64,000 nt of DNA from Donghicola mangrovi (GTDB lineage Bacteria; Pseudomonadota; Alphaproteobacteria; Rhodobacterales; Rhodobacteraceae), in the NCBI RefSeq assembly GCF_013377535.1, contig NZ_JABCJE010000004.1, forward strand, positions 62,001-126,000. The letters run 5' to 3'. This document shows, piece after piece, positions 1-9,612 of the stretch. Numbering within the stretch: position 1 is the stretch's first letter; every line of letters starts with the position of its first letter. The notes under the pieces were generated by a model. It worked only from the letters and a program-made list of their open reading frames with translations. It made no database searches and was not told where the DNA came from. Position numbers and translations under genes: made by a program.

Positions 1-1
1 G

Positions 2-946
2 TCACATGCGCCGGTTCTACTGGGGGCCGAGACCAACCTGCGGGACATCCTGACCACACTGGAGACCGAAAAGCCCGATCTGGCGATCATCGACTCGATC
101 CAGACCATGTGGGCCGACCATGTCGAAAGCGCCCCCGGCAGCGTCAGTCAGGTGCGCGCTGCCGCCCATGAATTGACCACCTTTGCCAAGCAGCGCAGCA
201 TGGCGGTCGTCCTGGTCGGTCACGTCACCAAAGAAGGCCAGATCGCTGGCCCCCGCGTGGTCGAGCACATGGTTGATACGGTCCTCTATTTCGAGGGCGA
301 GCGTGGCCACCAGTTCCGCATCCTGCGCAGCGTTAAGAACCGCTTTGGCCCCGCGGACGAGATCGGCGTGTTCGAGATGACCGGCGGCGGGCTGTCCGAG
401 GTATCGAATCCCTCGGCGCTATTTTTGTCGGAACGCGGCAAGCCCACGCCGGGCTCTGTGGTGTTCTCGGGGATCGAGGGGACGCGCCCTGTTCTGGTGG
501 AATTACAAGCCCTTGTGGCCCCTAGCCCCCACTCCCAGCCCCGCCGCGCGGTGGTCGGTTGGGATTCGGCGCGCCTTGCGATGATCCTTGCGGTGCTCGA
601 GGCGCGGTGCGGGATCGCCTTTACGGGCCTTGATGTGTACCTGAACGTCGCCGGCGGCATGAAGATTTCCGAACCCGCCGCCGATCTGGCGGTCGCGGCA
701 GCCCTGCTTTCTGCCCGCGAAGATGCCGCCCTACCCGCCGACACTGTGGTTTTTGGCGAAATTAGCCTGTCTGGGGCGATACGTCCTGTCGGTCAGACCG
801 AAAACAGGTTGAAAGAAGCCCAAAAACTTGGTTTTTCAACGGCGATCGTTCCTGAAGCAAAAAAGGACGGGGACACGGCCGGAATGCAAACCCGCAGCTT
901 TGCGGACCTGACCGGTTTTGTTGGTGACATGTTCGGCGCGGGATAG
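2..946 (+). CDS. radA: DNA repair protein RadA, 3' part
   Basis: RadA is a RecA-like, Lon-related ATPase that promotes branch migration of recombination intermediates. The reading frame is open from base 2, so the zinc finger and Walker A region lie before the window. Visible are the Walker B segment (LAIIDSIQT, near base 82), the SAPGSVSQVR stretch that follows it in RadA, the family-specific KNRFG motif (near base 336) and the C-terminal Lon-protease-like domain with a GEISLSGAIRPV segment. An internal ATG at 107 lies within the conserved ATPase core and is not the start. The gene ends 21 bp before cvpA, as commonly seen in Rhodobacterales. Confidence 0.95.
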   Translation, partial: SHAPVLLGAETNLRDILTTLETEKPDLAIIDSIQTMWADHVESAPGSVSQVRAAAHELTTFAKQRSMAVVLVGHVTKEGQIAGPRVVEHMVDTVLYFEGERGHQFRILRSVKNRFGPADEIGVFEMTGGGLSEVSNPSALFLSERGKPTPGSVVFSGIEGTRPVLVELQALVAPSPHSQPRRAVVGWDSARLAMILAVLEARCGIAFTGLDVYLNVAGGMKISEPAADLAVAAALLSAREDAALPADTVVFGEISLSGAIRPVGQTENRLKEAQKLGFSTAIVPEAKKDGDTAGMQTRSFADLTGFVGDMFGAG

Positions 947-967
947 CGCCCAAGGCGGGGAATACGC

Positions 968-1534
968 ATGGAAGGTTTCACGATTATTGACGCAGTGGTC
1001 GCGGGCGTTGTTGTCCTATCGGCACTGCTGGCGTTCTCTCGTGGGATCGTCCGCGAGGCGCTGGCCATCGCCGGCTGGATCGCTGCAGCGGTGCTGGCGT
1101 TCATCTTCGCCCCGGCGGTAGAGCCACTGGTCACCGAAATTCCTGTGGTTGGCGGCTTCCTGTCGGACAGCTGCGAGCTGTCGATCATCACCGCCTTTGC
1201 GATCGTGTTCGCGCTGGCACTGGTGATTGTTTCCCTGTTCACGCCGGTTTTCTCGAGCCTGGTGCAGGAATCGGCCCTTGGCGGGATTGATCAGGCGGCA
1301 GGGTTCCTGTTCGGCGTGATCCGCGGCATCCTGCTGGTTGGGATCGCGTTCTTCCTCTACAACACCATCATGACCACGCAAACCATCGAGGTTGTGAACA
1401 ATTCGCGCTCTGCGGTGGTTTTCAGCAAGATGGCCCAGCAGATCGAAGACAAAAACCCCGAGCAGGCTCTTGGCTGGGTGACCCAGCAGTACGAAGGTCT
1501 GGTTGGCCGTTGCGGTCAGCCTTCGGGTAACTGA
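968..1534 (+). CDS. cvpA: CvpA family inner-membrane protein
   Basis: The protein has 188 residues with four hydrophobic segments (about residues 7-25, 30-48, 65-90 and 105-125) and the typical N-terminal pattern of a short leader followed by FSRGIVREALAIAGW, which is the CvpA family signature. CvpA is a membrane protein needed for colicin V production in E. coli and for envelope robustness in other bacteria; its molecular role is unclear. It sits between radA and purF, a widespread order in alphaproteobacteria. The polar C-terminal third (DKNPEQALGWVTQQYEGL) is lineage-typical. Confidence 0.9.
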   Translation: MEGFTIIDAVVAGVVVLSALLAFSRGIVREALAIAGWIAAAVLAFIFAPAVEPLVTEIPVVGGFLSDSCELSIITAFAIVFALALVIVSLFTPVFSSLVQESALGGIDQAAGFLFGVIRGILLVGIAFFLYNTIMTTQTIEVVNNSRSAVVFSKMAQQIEDKNPEQALGWVTQQYEGLVGRCGQPSGN

Positions 1535-1556
1535 ACACGAAACAATAAACTTCCAT

Positions 1557-1604
1557 TCACGAATGTAATCCTTTCGTGACACTTTTGAGCGCGGCCACTA
1601 TATG
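1557..1604 (+). promoter_or_regulatory. Candidate purF promoter with inverted repeat
   Basis: A -35-like GTGACA (1576-1581) and a -10-like TATATG (1599-1604) are separated by 17 bp. A 7-bp perfect inverted repeat, TCACGAA (1557-1563) and TTCGTGA (1573-1579) with a 9-bp spacer, overlaps the -35 element, as an operator would. Promoter assignment is by consensus match only. Confidence 0.45.
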
Positions 1605-1642
1605 GGGCCGTGCTAGGCCATTCTTGGATTCGGAGACCCCTC

Positions 1643-3112
1643 TTGACCGCCCAGATGCCCCCCGCCCATCCGTTCGATGATGACAAACTGCGCGAAGAGT
1701 GCGGTGTCTTCGGTGTCGTCGGAGTTCAGGACGCTGCAAACTTTGTCGCTCTTGGCCTTCACGCGCTGCAACACCGTGGTCAGGAAGCAGGCGGTATTGT
1801 CAGCCACGATCCGGAGCAAGGGTTCAACTCTGCCCGCCGTTTCGGCTATGTCCGCGACAACTTCACCAAACAGAGCCTGATGGAAACGCTGCCCGGTCCG
1901 CTTGCGATCGGCCACGTGCGGTATTCCACCGCCGGCTCCAAAGGGAACACCGCGATCCGCGACGTGCAGCCCTTCTTTGGCGAGTTTTCGATGGGCGGCG
2001 CCGCCATTGCCCACAACGGCAACATCACCAACGCCAACGCCCTGCGCCGTGAACTGATCGAGCGTGGATCGATCTTCCAGTCCAGCTCGGATTCGGAATG
2101 CATCATCCACCTGATGGCCCGTTCGCTGCAGCAGAACGTACCCGAGCGTATGAAAGATGCCCTGCGCCGCGTCGAGGGCGCGTTCAGCGTGGTTGCGATG
2201 ACCCGCACCAAGCTGATCGGCGTTCGTGACCCGCTGGGTGTGCGCCCGCTGGTCATCGGCCGTATCGGCGATGACGGCTTCTGCCTTAGCTCGGAAACCT
2301 GTGCGCTGGACATCATCGGCGCGGAATTCATCCGCGAAGTCGAGCCCGGCGAGATGGTTGTGATCGAACACGGCCACCTGAAATCGCACCGTCCCTTCGA
2401 AGCTGCAAAGCCCCGCTTCTGCATCTTTGAACAGGTGTATTTCTCGCGTCCGGACTCGATCCTGTCGGGCCGCTCGGTCTATGAGACCCGCCGTCAGATC
2501 GGGATCGAACTGGCCCGCGAAGCGCCCGTCGATGCGGATCTGGTCTGCCCCGTTCCGGACAGCGGCACCCCTGCTGCGATCGGCTTCAGCCACGAATCCG
2601 GCATTCCCTACGGCATGGGCATCATCCGCAACCAGTACATGGGCCGGACCTTTATCGAGCCGACCGAGCAGATCCGGAACATGGGTGTGCGTCTGAAGCT
2701 GAACGTGAACCGCGCCCTGATCAAGGGCAAGCGCGTCATTCTGGTCGACGACTCGGTTGTGCGCGGCACCACCAGCCGCAAGATCAAGGACATGCTGCTG
2801 GACGCTGGCGCCGCCGAGGTGCACTTCCGCATCGCGTCGCCGCCGACTGCGTGGCCCTGCTTCTACGGTGTGGACACCCCCGACCGCGAAAAGCTGCTGG
2901 CCGCCCGCATGAGCGAAGAGGAAATGCGCGAATACCTTGGCGTAGACAGCCTCAAGTTCATCTCGCTGGATGGTCTGTACCGCGCCGCCGGTCAGGAAGA
3001 CGGCCGCAACAACAGCTGCCCGCAGTTCTGCGATGCGTGCTTCTCGGGGGAATATCCCGTGCGCCCGCGCGACATGATCGAAAAGGGCTTCCAGCTCAAG
3101 GCAGCGGAATGA
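1643..3112 (+). CDS. purF: Amidophosphoribosyltransferase
   Basis: PurF catalyses the first committed step of purine synthesis, PRPP plus glutamine to phosphoribosylamine. The class II glutamine amidotransferase domain is N-terminal with the nucleophile in EECGVFG; the short leader before that Cys must be processed off. LQHRGQEAGG and the phosphoribosyltransferase PRPP loop VILVDDSVVRGTTS (near base 2740) are present. The length (489 aa) is normal. A TTG start at 1643 has GGAG at 1632-1635 at good spacing; the ATG at 1655 (485 aa) is the alternative and has no clear ribosome site. The next gene overlaps the stop codon by ATGA. Confidence 0.95.
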   Translation: MTAQMPPAHPFDDDKLREECGVFGVVGVQDAANFVALGLHALQHRGQEAGGIVSHDPEQGFNSARRFGYVRDNFTKQSLMETLPGPLAIGHVRYSTAGSKGNTAIRDVQPFFGEFSMGGAAIAHNGNITNANALRRELIERGSIFQSSSDSECIIHLMARSLQQNVPERMKDALRRVEGAFSVVAMTRTKLIGVRDPLGVRPLVIGRIGDDGFCLSSETCALDIIGAEFIREVEPGEMVVIEHGHLKSHRPFEAAKPRFCIFEQVYFSRPDSILSGRSVYETRRQIGIELAREAPVDADLVCPVPDSGTPAAIGFSHESGIPYGMGIIRNQYMGRTFIEPTEQIRNMGVRLKLNVNRALIKGKRVILVDDSVVRGTTSRKIKDMLLDAGAAEVHFRIASPPTAWPCFYGVDTPDREKLLAARMSEEEMREYLGVDSLKFISLDGLYRAAGQEDGRNNSCPQFCDACFSGEYPVRPRDMIEKGFQLKAAE

Positions 3113-3528
3113 CACGGGGCCTGACTTTCAGGCCCCACCATTTCCTGTGCGCCCTCGGCTATCGTGGCAAAGGGTATTCGGACAGTTTCACCGCCAACAT
3201 GACAGCGATCGTCACCAACGGGCTTATGGCCAATGGTGGCGACCACACCCTGATCCGCGTGCGCAAGGCTGCGGATTCGCTCTGCGCCCCCTGCCCCAAG
3301 CGGCGCGACGAGGGCTGCACCAACCAAGCCGAAATCGATGCCCTGGATGCCCGCCACGCGGCGGCGCTGGACCTGCATAACGGGCAGGTTCTGACATGGG
3401 GTCAGGCCAAAATGCGCATCCGGCAGCGGGTCCAACCCGATGATCTGGATACCCTGTGTTCAGGCTGCAAATGGCTGGAGCTGGGGCTGTGCAAGACAGC
3501 CCTAGCCGATTTGCATCGCGGCGCTTAG
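3109..3528 (+). CDS. DUF1284 family cysteine-rich protein
   Basis: A 139-residue protein starting with RGLTFRPHHFLCALGYRGKG, which is the DUF1284 pattern. Two copies of the same C-x2-C-x7-C spacing are visible (C59, C62, C70 and C117, C120, C128), plus C14, strongly suggesting binding of a metal or iron-sulfur cluster; the function of the family is not known to me. Translation is coupled to purF by an ATGA overlap, and the stop codon overlaps that of the convergent GST gene by two bases. No signal peptide or membrane segment is seen. Confidence 0.8.
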   Translation: MTRGLTFRPHHFLCALGYRGKGYSDSFTANMTAIVTNGLMANGGDHTLIRVRKAADSLCAPCPKRRDEGCTNQAEIDALDARHAAALDLHNGQVLTWGQAKMRIRQRVQPDDLDTLCSGCKWLELGLCKTALADLHRGA

Positions 3529-4139
3529 TTCGGAAAGAACTCGGCCGGGGTTTTCATACCGGGCAATGCGCGCATCCGGTCGATCCAGCCCTGCATCACC
3601 TCGGTCGGCTCAACGCCCGCCTCGCGGACCCACTGGACATAGCCCCAGACCTGACAATCGCCGAAACCGGGCTGATCGCCGTGCAGGAACGGCTTGTCCC
3701 CCAGAAGCTTGGTAAAGTTCGCCGAATCCACGCCGTACCGCATCTTGAGCCACGCGATAACGGCGGGATCCCAGCCCTCCATGTTGTCGACCTTGGCCTG
3801 CTTTAGCTGGGGCAGGCACATGCCGATCCGGTTAGCCTCCCACATCAGGATGCTGCGGCCACGGGCGGTGCCCTCGGCGGTGTCGCCCCCCAGAACGCCG
3901 AAACGCTCGGCGATTTGCATCAGGATCGCGCCCGACTGGAAATAGGGGGTGCCGTCAATCACCAGCACCGGCACCTCGGCCAAGGGGCTAACGGCCAGAA
4001 ACTCGGCCGGACGGGTGGAAGGATCGGCCCAGATATCGACCCACACCGTGCGGTGCGGCAGGCCCGCCAGCGACAGGGCCAAAGCGACCTTGCAGGCGTG
4101 GCCGGAATCAGGGTGGCCGTATAGTACAATCTCGGTCAT
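3525..4139 (-). CDS. Glutathione S-transferase family protein
   Basis: A 204-residue soluble protein with the thioredoxin-like N-terminal GST domain: VLYGHPDSGHACKVALALSLAG at the start, the cis-proline region EVPVLVIDG (near residue 55) and FQSGAILMQIAERFG contacting glutathione. The C-terminal half is all-helical with LHGDQPGFGDCQVWGYV, the GST C-terminal core. The ATG at 4139 gives the canonical N-terminus; a longer frame to 4328 would add unrelated residues. The substrate cannot be told. It is convergent with the DUF1284 gene and divergent from the SDR gene that follows. Confidence 0.85.
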   Translation of the reverse strand: MTEIVLYGHPDSGHACKVALALSLAGLPHRTVWVDIWADPSTRPAEFLAVSPLAEVPVLVIDGTPYFQSGAILMQIAERFGVLGGDTAEGTARGRSILMWEANRIGMCLPQLKQAKVDNMEGWDPAVIAWLKMRYGVDSANFTKLLGDKPFLHGDQPGFGDCQVWGYVQWVREAGVEPTEVMQGWIDRMRALPGMKTPAEFFPN

Positions 4140-4305
4140 CGGAAATTTCCCAAAGTAACGTGCCCAACGTTCATCGCGATGTTCCAATCCTGTCAACGGG
4201 ATAGATGTTTCGCGTTTGCCAGAGCCGCTCTTTTTCGACGCAGGCCGCCCGAATTGCAGCGATGCCATCTTGATCCCGCCGCCAAAGCCTGAAATCTGAT
4301 CGCCC

Positions 4306-4962
4306 ATGGAACAGACCAACGCACCCAAGATCGCCCTTGTGACCGGCGCCTCGCGCGGCCTCGGGGCCGCCCTGTCCGAGCTTTTGTCCTCGGACTATCA
4401 TATCGTCGCGGTGGCCCGCACCACCGGCGCTCTGGAAGAGCTGGACGACCGCATTCAGGCCCGTGGCGGCAGCGCCACGCTGGCGCCGATGGACATCACC
4501 AACCGCGATGCGATGGCCCAACTGTGCCGCAGCATCTATGAGCGTTGGGGCAAGATCGACCTGTGGGTCCACACCGCCGTGCACGCCACCGCGCTGACCC
4601 CCGCCGATCACATCATGCCCAAGGACTGGGACAAATCGCTGGCCACCAATGCGATTGCGACCGGCATCCTGATCCCTTACATCTCCCCCCTTTTAGGTCA
4701 GAGCGGCACCGCCGTTTTCTTTGACGATCCCAAGGCTGGCGAGAAGCTGTACGGCGTTTACGGCGCGACCAAGGCGACCCAGATCGCACTGGCCCGCAGC
4801 TGGCAGAAAGAGACCGAGCGTATGGGCCCCCGCGTTGTCATCGCCGAACCCGCGCCGATGCCCACCGCCACCCGCGCCCGTTTCCACCCCGGCGAGGACC
4901 GCGCAGCGCTAACACCCACCATGGATGTGGCCAAAACGCTGATCGAGCAGCTTTTCGGCTGA
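4306..4962 (+). CDS. SDR family oxidoreductase
   Basis: A 218-residue short-chain dehydrogenase. The NAD(P)-binding TGASRGLG lies at residues 14-21, an MDITNRD acidic motif follows, and the catalytic YxxxK is visible as YGATK (about residue 151). The NAG motif that usually stabilises the central sheet is replaced by HTAVHA, and the catalytic serine position reads FFDDPKAG, so the active site is not fully canonical. The substrate is unknown. Divergent from the GST gene and 64 bp upstream of surE. Confidence 0.8.
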   Translation: MEQTNAPKIALVTGASRGLGAALSELLSSDYHIVAVARTTGALEELDDRIQARGGSATLAPMDITNRDAMAQLCRSIYERWGKIDLWVHTAVHATALTPADHIMPKDWDKSLATNAIATGILIPYISPLLGQSGTAVFFDDPKAGEKLYGVYGATKATQIALARSWQKETERMGPRVVIAEPAPMPTATRARFHPGEDRAALTPTMDVAKTLIEQLFG

Positions 4963-5026
4963 CCACGCTGGACCTGCCCCCTTGCCTGAACTATTCACAA
5001 ACAGAGGAAAAGTTCGGGGGCAGGCA

Positions 5027-5818
5027 ATGCGCATTCTCATAACCAACGATGACGGCATCAATGCGCCCGGTTTGGCCGCTCTGGAACAGATCGCGACCGA
5101 ACTGGCTGGCCCCGATGGCGAAGTCTGGGTGGTCGCGCCCGCGTTCGAACAGTCGGGCGTCGCCCACTGCATCAGCTACACCCATCCCACGATGATCGCC
5201 CAGATGGGCCCCCGCCGTTTCGCGGCCGAGGGCAGCCCCGCCGATTGCGTGCTGGCCGGTGTGCACCACGTCCTGAAAGACACGCCCCCCGATCTGATCC
5301 TGTCGGGCGTCAACCGTGGTAACAACTCGGCAGAAAATGCGCTCTATTCGGGCACCCTTGGCGGCGCTCTTGAGGGGGCGCTGCAGGGCATCCCCTCGTT
5401 CGCGCTGTCCCAGTATCTGGGGCCGGAAAACTATGACATCGAAGACCCGTTCGAGGCATCGCGCGTTTTCGGCGCCGAAGTGATCCGCAAAGTGCTGGCC
5501 GCCCAAATCCCCGAGGGGCCGACCTACCGGATGTTCTACAACGTCAACTTCCCGCCCGTCCCCGCATCTGGGGTCAAGGGCACTCGCGCTGCTGTTCAGG
5601 GCCTGCGCCTTGGCACCTGCTTCGCGGTCGAGCCTCACAAGGCCCCCTCGGGGCGGATGTTCCTGTGGGCCCGTGGCGGCGACCAGCGCGCCGTGACCCA
5701 AGAAGGGTGCGATGCGGATATGAACCTGCGCGGCTATATCTCGGTCACGCCCATGCGCGCCGATCTGACGGCCCATGATGTGATGGCCCCTCTGGCACAG
5801 GCGTTCGAACAAGGATGA
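5027..5818 (+). CDS. surE: 5'/3'-nucleotidase SurE
   Basis: SurE is a stationary-phase survival nucleotidase acting on nucleoside monophosphates. The metal-binding N-terminus [15 protein letters not shown] is intact, with the second metal ligand in the SGVNRGNN segment (near residue 95). The length (263 aa) is normal. The ATG at 5027 was chosen because it begins directly at this conserved strand; upstream in-frame starts add non-conserved residues. It overlaps pcm by ATGA, so the two are translationally coupled, as in most proteobacteria. Confidence 0.97.
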   Translation: MRILITNDDGINAPGLAALEQIATELAGPDGEVWVVAPAFEQSGVAHCISYTHPTMIAQMGPRRFAAEGSPADCVLAGVHHVLKDTPPDLILSGVNRGNNSAENALYSGTLGGALEGALQGIPSFALSQYLGPENYDIEDPFEASRVFGAEVIRKVLAAQIPEGPTYRMFYNVNFPPVPASGVKGTRAAVQGLRLGTCFAVEPHKAPSGRMFLWARGGDQRAVTQEGCDADMNLRGYISVTPMRADLTAHDVMAPLAQAFEQG

Positions 5819-6462
5819 CGATGGACCACATTGCCCAGCAGAAGATGCAGTTCATGTACGCCCTGCGCTCGCACGGGGTGACGGACATGCGCGTTCTGTC
5901 CGCGATGGAGGCGATCGACCGCTCCTACTTCGTCAAGGGCATCTTCTCGGCCCGCGCCTACGAGGATACGCCCCTGCCCATCGCCTGCGGGCAAACGATT
6001 TCCCAGCCTTCGGTGGTCGGTCTGATGACCCAGGCCCTGAAGCTGTCCCCACGGGACAAGGTGCTGGAGGTCGGCACCGGCTCTGGCTATCAGGCCGCGA
6101 TCCTGTCGCAGCTGGCCCGCCGCGTCTACACCATCGACCGCCACGCCAAGCTGGTCAAAGAGGCCACTGCCCTGTTTCGGCGGCTGGACCTGAACAACAT
6201 CACCGCCCTGACCGCCGATGGCAGCTTTGGCCTGCCCGAACAGGCCCCCTTTGACCGCATCATCCTGACCGCCGCCGCCGAGGACCCGCCCGGCCCGCTC
6301 TTGGCGCAGCTCAAGGTCGGCGGTATCATGGTGCTGCCCGTGGGTCAGTCGGACGCTGTCCAGAGCCTGATCCGCGTCACCAAAGACGAAGACGGCCTGC
6401 ACTATGACGAATTGCGCCCTGTGCGCTTTGTGCCTCTCGTCGAGGGGCTCGGAAAAGACTAG
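5815..6462 (+). CDS. pcm: Protein-L-isoaspartate O-methyltransferase
   Basis: Pcm methylates isoaspartyl residues in damaged proteins using S-adenosylmethionine, starting their repair. The 215-residue protein has the SAM-binding motif [13 protein letters not shown] (near residue 83), the upstream [14 protein letters not shown] segment and the C-terminal RFVPLVEG typical of the family. The start codon overlaps the surE stop. The surE-pcm-nlpD order is the classic stationary-phase stress cluster. A second, more divergent PCMT homologue lies at 53578-54228. Confidence 0.97.
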   Translation: MTMDHIAQQKMQFMYALRSHGVTDMRVLSAMEAIDRSYFVKGIFSARAYEDTPLPIACGQTISQPSVVGLMTQALKLSPRDKVLEVGTGSGYQAAILSQLARRVYTIDRHAKLVKEATALFRRLDLNNITALTADGSFGLPEQAPFDRIILTAAAEDPPGPLLAQLKVGGIMVLPVGQSDAVQSLIRVTKDEDGLHYDELRPVRFVPLVEGLGKD

Positions 6463-6541
6463 GTTTAACTGATTTTTTAGTACACAAGGGCCCTGCTTTT
6501 TGGCCGCAGACCACAAGAGCCCGCACGAGAGGATGATCGAG

Positions 6542-7762
6542 ATGACCCGTTCCCCGTATAAGCGCTTGCCCAAGGCGATGACCGCCGTGTTCGGTATCGG
6601 ATTGCTGGCCGCGTGTGACCCCAACAGCATGGATCTGGACATGCGCAGCTATGGCAAGGGGTTCGACACCTCTGACGCGGTTGCGACATCTATGTCCCGC
6701 CCGACGCCCGATGCGCGCGGTGTGATTTCCTATCCCAGCTATCAGGTGGCGCTGGCCCGTCAGGGCGAGACCGTACAGCAGGTCGCCGACCGTCTGGGCA
6801 TCAGCGGTCAGGAACTGGCCGCCTATAACGGCCTGAACGCGGGCGATCACCTGCAGCGCGAAGAGCTGCTGGCCCTGCCCCGCAAGATCGACGAAACGCT
6901 GGCCGCGCCCTCGGGCATCCAGACCACCACGCTGGGTGGCGGCTCTGGCGCGCCGACCAGCCAGGTGGACATCACCACGCTGGCGGGCAATGCGATCGAC
7001 AACTCGCCGACCACCATCTCGCCGCCCGTATCGCAGTCCACTCCGGCGCCCGCGCCTGCGGTGGCTGCGGGCGATACCCCCGTCCGCCACAAGGTTGTTC
7101 GCGGCGAAACCGCGTTCATCATCGCCCGTCAGTACAACGTGTCGGTGCGCAGCCTTGGCGAATGGAACGGGTTGGACAGCAACTTTACCGTCCGCGAAGG
7201 TCAGGTCCTGCTGATCCCCGTCAGCGAACAGGCCGCCGCATCGCGCCCCGCCGTGACCGCGCCCGCTGCCAAGCCGCAGTCGCCCGGTAACGGCTCGCCG
7301 ACCCCGACCCCGCCGTCCTCGACCAAGCCGCTTCCCAAGGAAGAGACCAAGGCCGCTTCGGCCCCCGTCGCCGCTCCTGCCGCACCCAAGGTCGAGCAGA
7401 CCGCAAAATCCGGTGGCCGTCTGGGCTGGCCCGTCAACGGCAACATCGTCCGCGACTATGCCAAGGGCAAGAACGAGGGCATCGACATCGCCTCGACCGC
7501 TGGCGCGCCGGTACAGGCCGCTGCAGACGGCACCGTGGCTGCGATCACCGCAGACGCCAATCAGGTGCCGATCCTTGTGATCAAGCACGCTGGCAACCTG
7601 CTGACCGTCTATGCCTATATCGACGCGCTCAGCGTCAAGAAGGGCGACACCGTCAAGCGCGGCCAGACCATCGCCAAAGTGCGTTCGGGCAGCCCCGCGA
7701 TCCTGCACTTCGAAGTGCGCGACGGTTTCGAGAGCGTGGATCCCACGGGCTATCTGAACTGA
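6542..7762 (+). CDS. nlpD: LysM/M23 peptidase-domain lipoprotein, NlpD-like
   Basis: A 406-residue envelope protein. The N-terminus has a lipoprotein signal ending GIGLLAAC, followed by two LysM peptidoglycan-binding repeats (about residues 60-110 and 180-225), a long Pro/Ala/Thr linker and a C-terminal M23 (LytM) domain. The M23 metal-site motifs HxxxD and HxH are not intact (NEGIDIAS and ILHFEVRDG are seen), as in NlpD/EnvC-type activators of amidases rather than active endopeptidases. Start ATG 6542 follows GAGAGG at usable spacing; ATG 6533 is possible. It lies 79 bp after pcm. Confidence 0.9.
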   Translation: MTRSPYKRLPKAMTAVFGIGLLAACDPNSMDLDMRSYGKGFDTSDAVATSMSRPTPDARGVISYPSYQVALARQGETVQQVADRLGISGQELAAYNGLNAGDHLQREELLALPRKIDETLAAPSGIQTTTLGGGSGAPTSQVDITTLAGNAIDNSPTTISPPVSQSTPAPAPAVAAGDTPVRHKVVRGETAFIIARQYNVSVRSLGEWNGLDSNFTVREGQVLLIPVSEQAAASRPAVTAPAAKPQSPGNGSPTPTPPSSTKPLPKEETKAASAPVAAPAAPKVEQTAKSGGRLGWPVNGNIVRDYAKGKNEGIDIASTAGAPVQAAADGTVAAITADANQVPILVIKHAGNLLTVYAYIDALSVKKGDTVKRGQTIAKVRSGSPAILHFEVRDGFESVDPTGYLN

Positions 7763-7796
7763 TAGCCCCCCGGCCCCGCAAAAGGCCCGCGATAGA

Positions 7797-7830
7797 AAAG
7801 GCCCCTTCGGATCGAAGGGGCCTTTGTCGT
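7797..7830 (+). terminator. Terminator after nlpD (bidirectional)
   Basis: A perfect 13-bp stem, AAAGGCCCCTTCG paired with CGAAGGGGCCTTT (7797-7825), with a 3-nt loop. It lies between the convergent nlpD and DUF815 genes and, with A- and T-rich ends, can serve both strands. Confidence 0.85.
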
Positions 7831-7849
7831 TTCAAGCCTTGGTCGCGCG

Positions 7850-8689
7850 TTACAGGAAGGCCCCGTGCCGCCCTGCCAGATCGGTAAAGAACTGCCAAGC
7901 CACACGGCCCGAGCGGGCCCCACGGGTAGCCTGCCATTCGATCGCCTCGGCGCGGACCACTTCGTCGTCCACATGCAGCCCGTAAGCGTGGATATAGCCG
8001 TAGATCATCTCGAGGAACTCGTCCTGCGAACAGGGATGGAAGCCCAGCCACAGACCGAAACGATCCGACAGGGACACCTTTTCCTCGACCGCTTCGGCGG
8101 GGTTGATGGCGCTGGAGCGTTCGTTCTCGATCATGTCGCGCGGCATCAGGTGCCGGCGGTTCGAGGTGGCGTAGAAGATCACGTTGTCGGGCCGCCCCGC
8201 AATGCCGCCATCTAGAACCGCCTTGAGCGATTTGTAGTGCTGATCATCGTGGGAAAAACTCAGGTCATCGCAATAGAGGATAAACCGGAATTTCGGCGCA
8301 TCGCGCAACAGGTCCAGCAGGCGCGCGACCGTGGGCAGGTCCTCTCGGGACAGTTCCACGATCTTCAGCGGCATCCCCTGAGAGACGAGCCGCTGGTGGA
8401 TCGCCTTGACCACACTGGATTTCCCCATGCCCCGCGCGCCCCAGAGCAGCGCGTTGTTCGCCGGATAGCCCTGTGCGAACTGCTTGGTGTTGGCCAGAAG
8501 GGTATCGCGGCTACGGTTGATCCCGACGAGCAGGTCCAGATTCACCGCAGAAACGCGGTGTACCGGTGTCAGCCGTTCCGGATTGGTCTGCCACAGGAAC
8601 GCATGCGCTGCGGTAAAGTTCGGTGCGGCAAGCGGCGCCGGAGCTATCCGCTCCAGCGCCGCTGCAATTCTTTCCAAAGGATCGGTCAC
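7850..8689 (-). CDS. DUF815 family AAA-type ATPase
   Basis: A 279-residue P-loop ATPase with Walker [10 protein letters not shown] (near residue 83), Walker [11 protein letters not shown] (near residue 136) and the sensor-like [15 protein letters not shown] segment, matching the DUF815 family found beside tat genes in Rhodobacterales. Its cellular role is undetermined. The start codon overlaps the tatC stop by four bases, so it is the last gene of a tatABC-DUF815 operon. Possible roles in protein export or quality control are inferred only from this position. Confidence 0.88.
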   Translation of the reverse strand: MTDPLERIAAALERIAPAPLAAPNFTAAHAFLWQTNPERLTPVHRVSAVNLDLLVGINRSRDTLLANTKQFAQGYPANNALLWGARGMGKSSVVKAIHQRLVSQGMPLKIVELSREDLPTVARLLDLLRDAPKFRFILYCDDLSFSHDDQHYKSLKAVLDGGIAGRPDNVIFYATSNRRHLMPRDMIENERSSAINPAEAVEEKVSLSDRFGLWLGFHPCSQDEFLEMIYGYIHAYGLHVDDEVVRAEAIEWQATRGARSGRVAWQFFTDLAGRHGAFL

Positions 8690-9600
8690 TTGCGGTCCTC
8701 TTCGTCCTCGTCGAACTCTTTCATCAGAGGATCGTTCTTGAGCAGTGGATCTTCTGCTACGTCCGCTTCCTCTTCTTCGTCGTCATAGTAGCCTTCGGCC
8801 CGCAGACGTTCCTCGCGCTTTTTCTCGACGCGGCGGACGGTAAAGATCGAGACCTCGTAGAGGGCGTAAACCACCGAGAACAGGATCACCTGAGTGATAA
8901 CGTCCGGCGGGGTCACCACAGCAGCTAGGATCAGGATCGCGACGACCGCATATTTGCGCACCGCGGCCAGACCCTCGGACGAGACGATGCCTGCTTTGCC
9001 CAGAAGGGTCAGCAGAACCGGCAGCTGGAAACACAGACCAAACGCGACGATGAACTTGATCGTCAGGTTCAGGTATTCCTGCGCCGAGCCCATAAAGGCG
9101 ATCGCGCTGTGCTGGGTTGCGCCATCTTCGGTGATCAGGCTTCCGGGTTGCTGGAACCCAAGGAAGAAGTCGAACGCCATCGGCGTCACAACGAAATAGG
9201 CGAACGACGCCCCCAGAATAAACATAAAGGGCGAAGCGATCAGAAAAGGCAGGAACGCCCCCTTCTCGGATTTATAGAGGCCGGGGGCCACAAAGCGCCA
9301 CAGCTGGAAGCTGATATAGGGGAAGGACAGCACAAGCCCCCCCACCAGCGAGATCGACACCGCAACAAAGAAGCCTTCTTGCAGCTTGATCAGCACCAGT
9401 CCGCAATCCTCCTGCCCGCGCGCGGCAAGCGCCGAACACAGAGGTTCGGTCAGGAAGTTGAAGATCGGGTTCCAGAACGTGAAACAAATCACCATGCCAA
9501 CCACAAAGGCCAGCATGGCGTGTATCAATCGTGTGCGAAGCTCGGCCAGATGCTCGATCAGCGGGGCCGAGGTATCGTCGATCTCGTCGGTTTTGGTCAT
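8686..9600 (-). CDS. tatC: Sec-independent protein translocase TatC
   Basis: TatC is the polytopic receptor for twin-arginine signal peptides. The N-terminus [18 protein letters not shown] includes the conserved cytoplasmic HL-ELR motif, and the [22 protein letters not shown] stretch with about six membrane helices is diagnostic. At 304 residues it is longer than E. coli TatC because of a strongly acidic, charged C-terminal tail ([14 protein letters not shown] and on). It lies 12 bp after tatB. The Tat signal on the OpgG precursor (55320) is a likely client in this same window. Confidence 0.97.
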   Translation of the reverse strand: MTKTDEIDDTSAPLIEHLAELRTRLIHAMLAFVVGMVICFTFWNPIFNFLTEPLCSALAARGQEDCGLVLIKLQEGFFVAVSISLVGGLVLSFPYISFQLWRFVAPGLYKSEKGAFLPFLIASPFMFILGASFAYFVVTPMAFDFFLGFQQPGSLITEDGATQHSAIAFMGSAQEYLNLTIKFIVAFGLCFQLPVLLTLLGKAGIVSSEGLAAVRKYAVVAILILAAVVTPPDVITQVILFSVVYALYEVSIFTVRRVEKKREERLRAEGYYDDEEEEADVAEDPLLKNDPLMKEFDEDEEDRK

Positions 9601-9612
9601 GTAAGGGGTCCG

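Noticed and set aside
1613-3115. 500-codon frame antisense to purF
   Set aside because: Same length as purF and mirrors it; no ribosome site or conserved motif.
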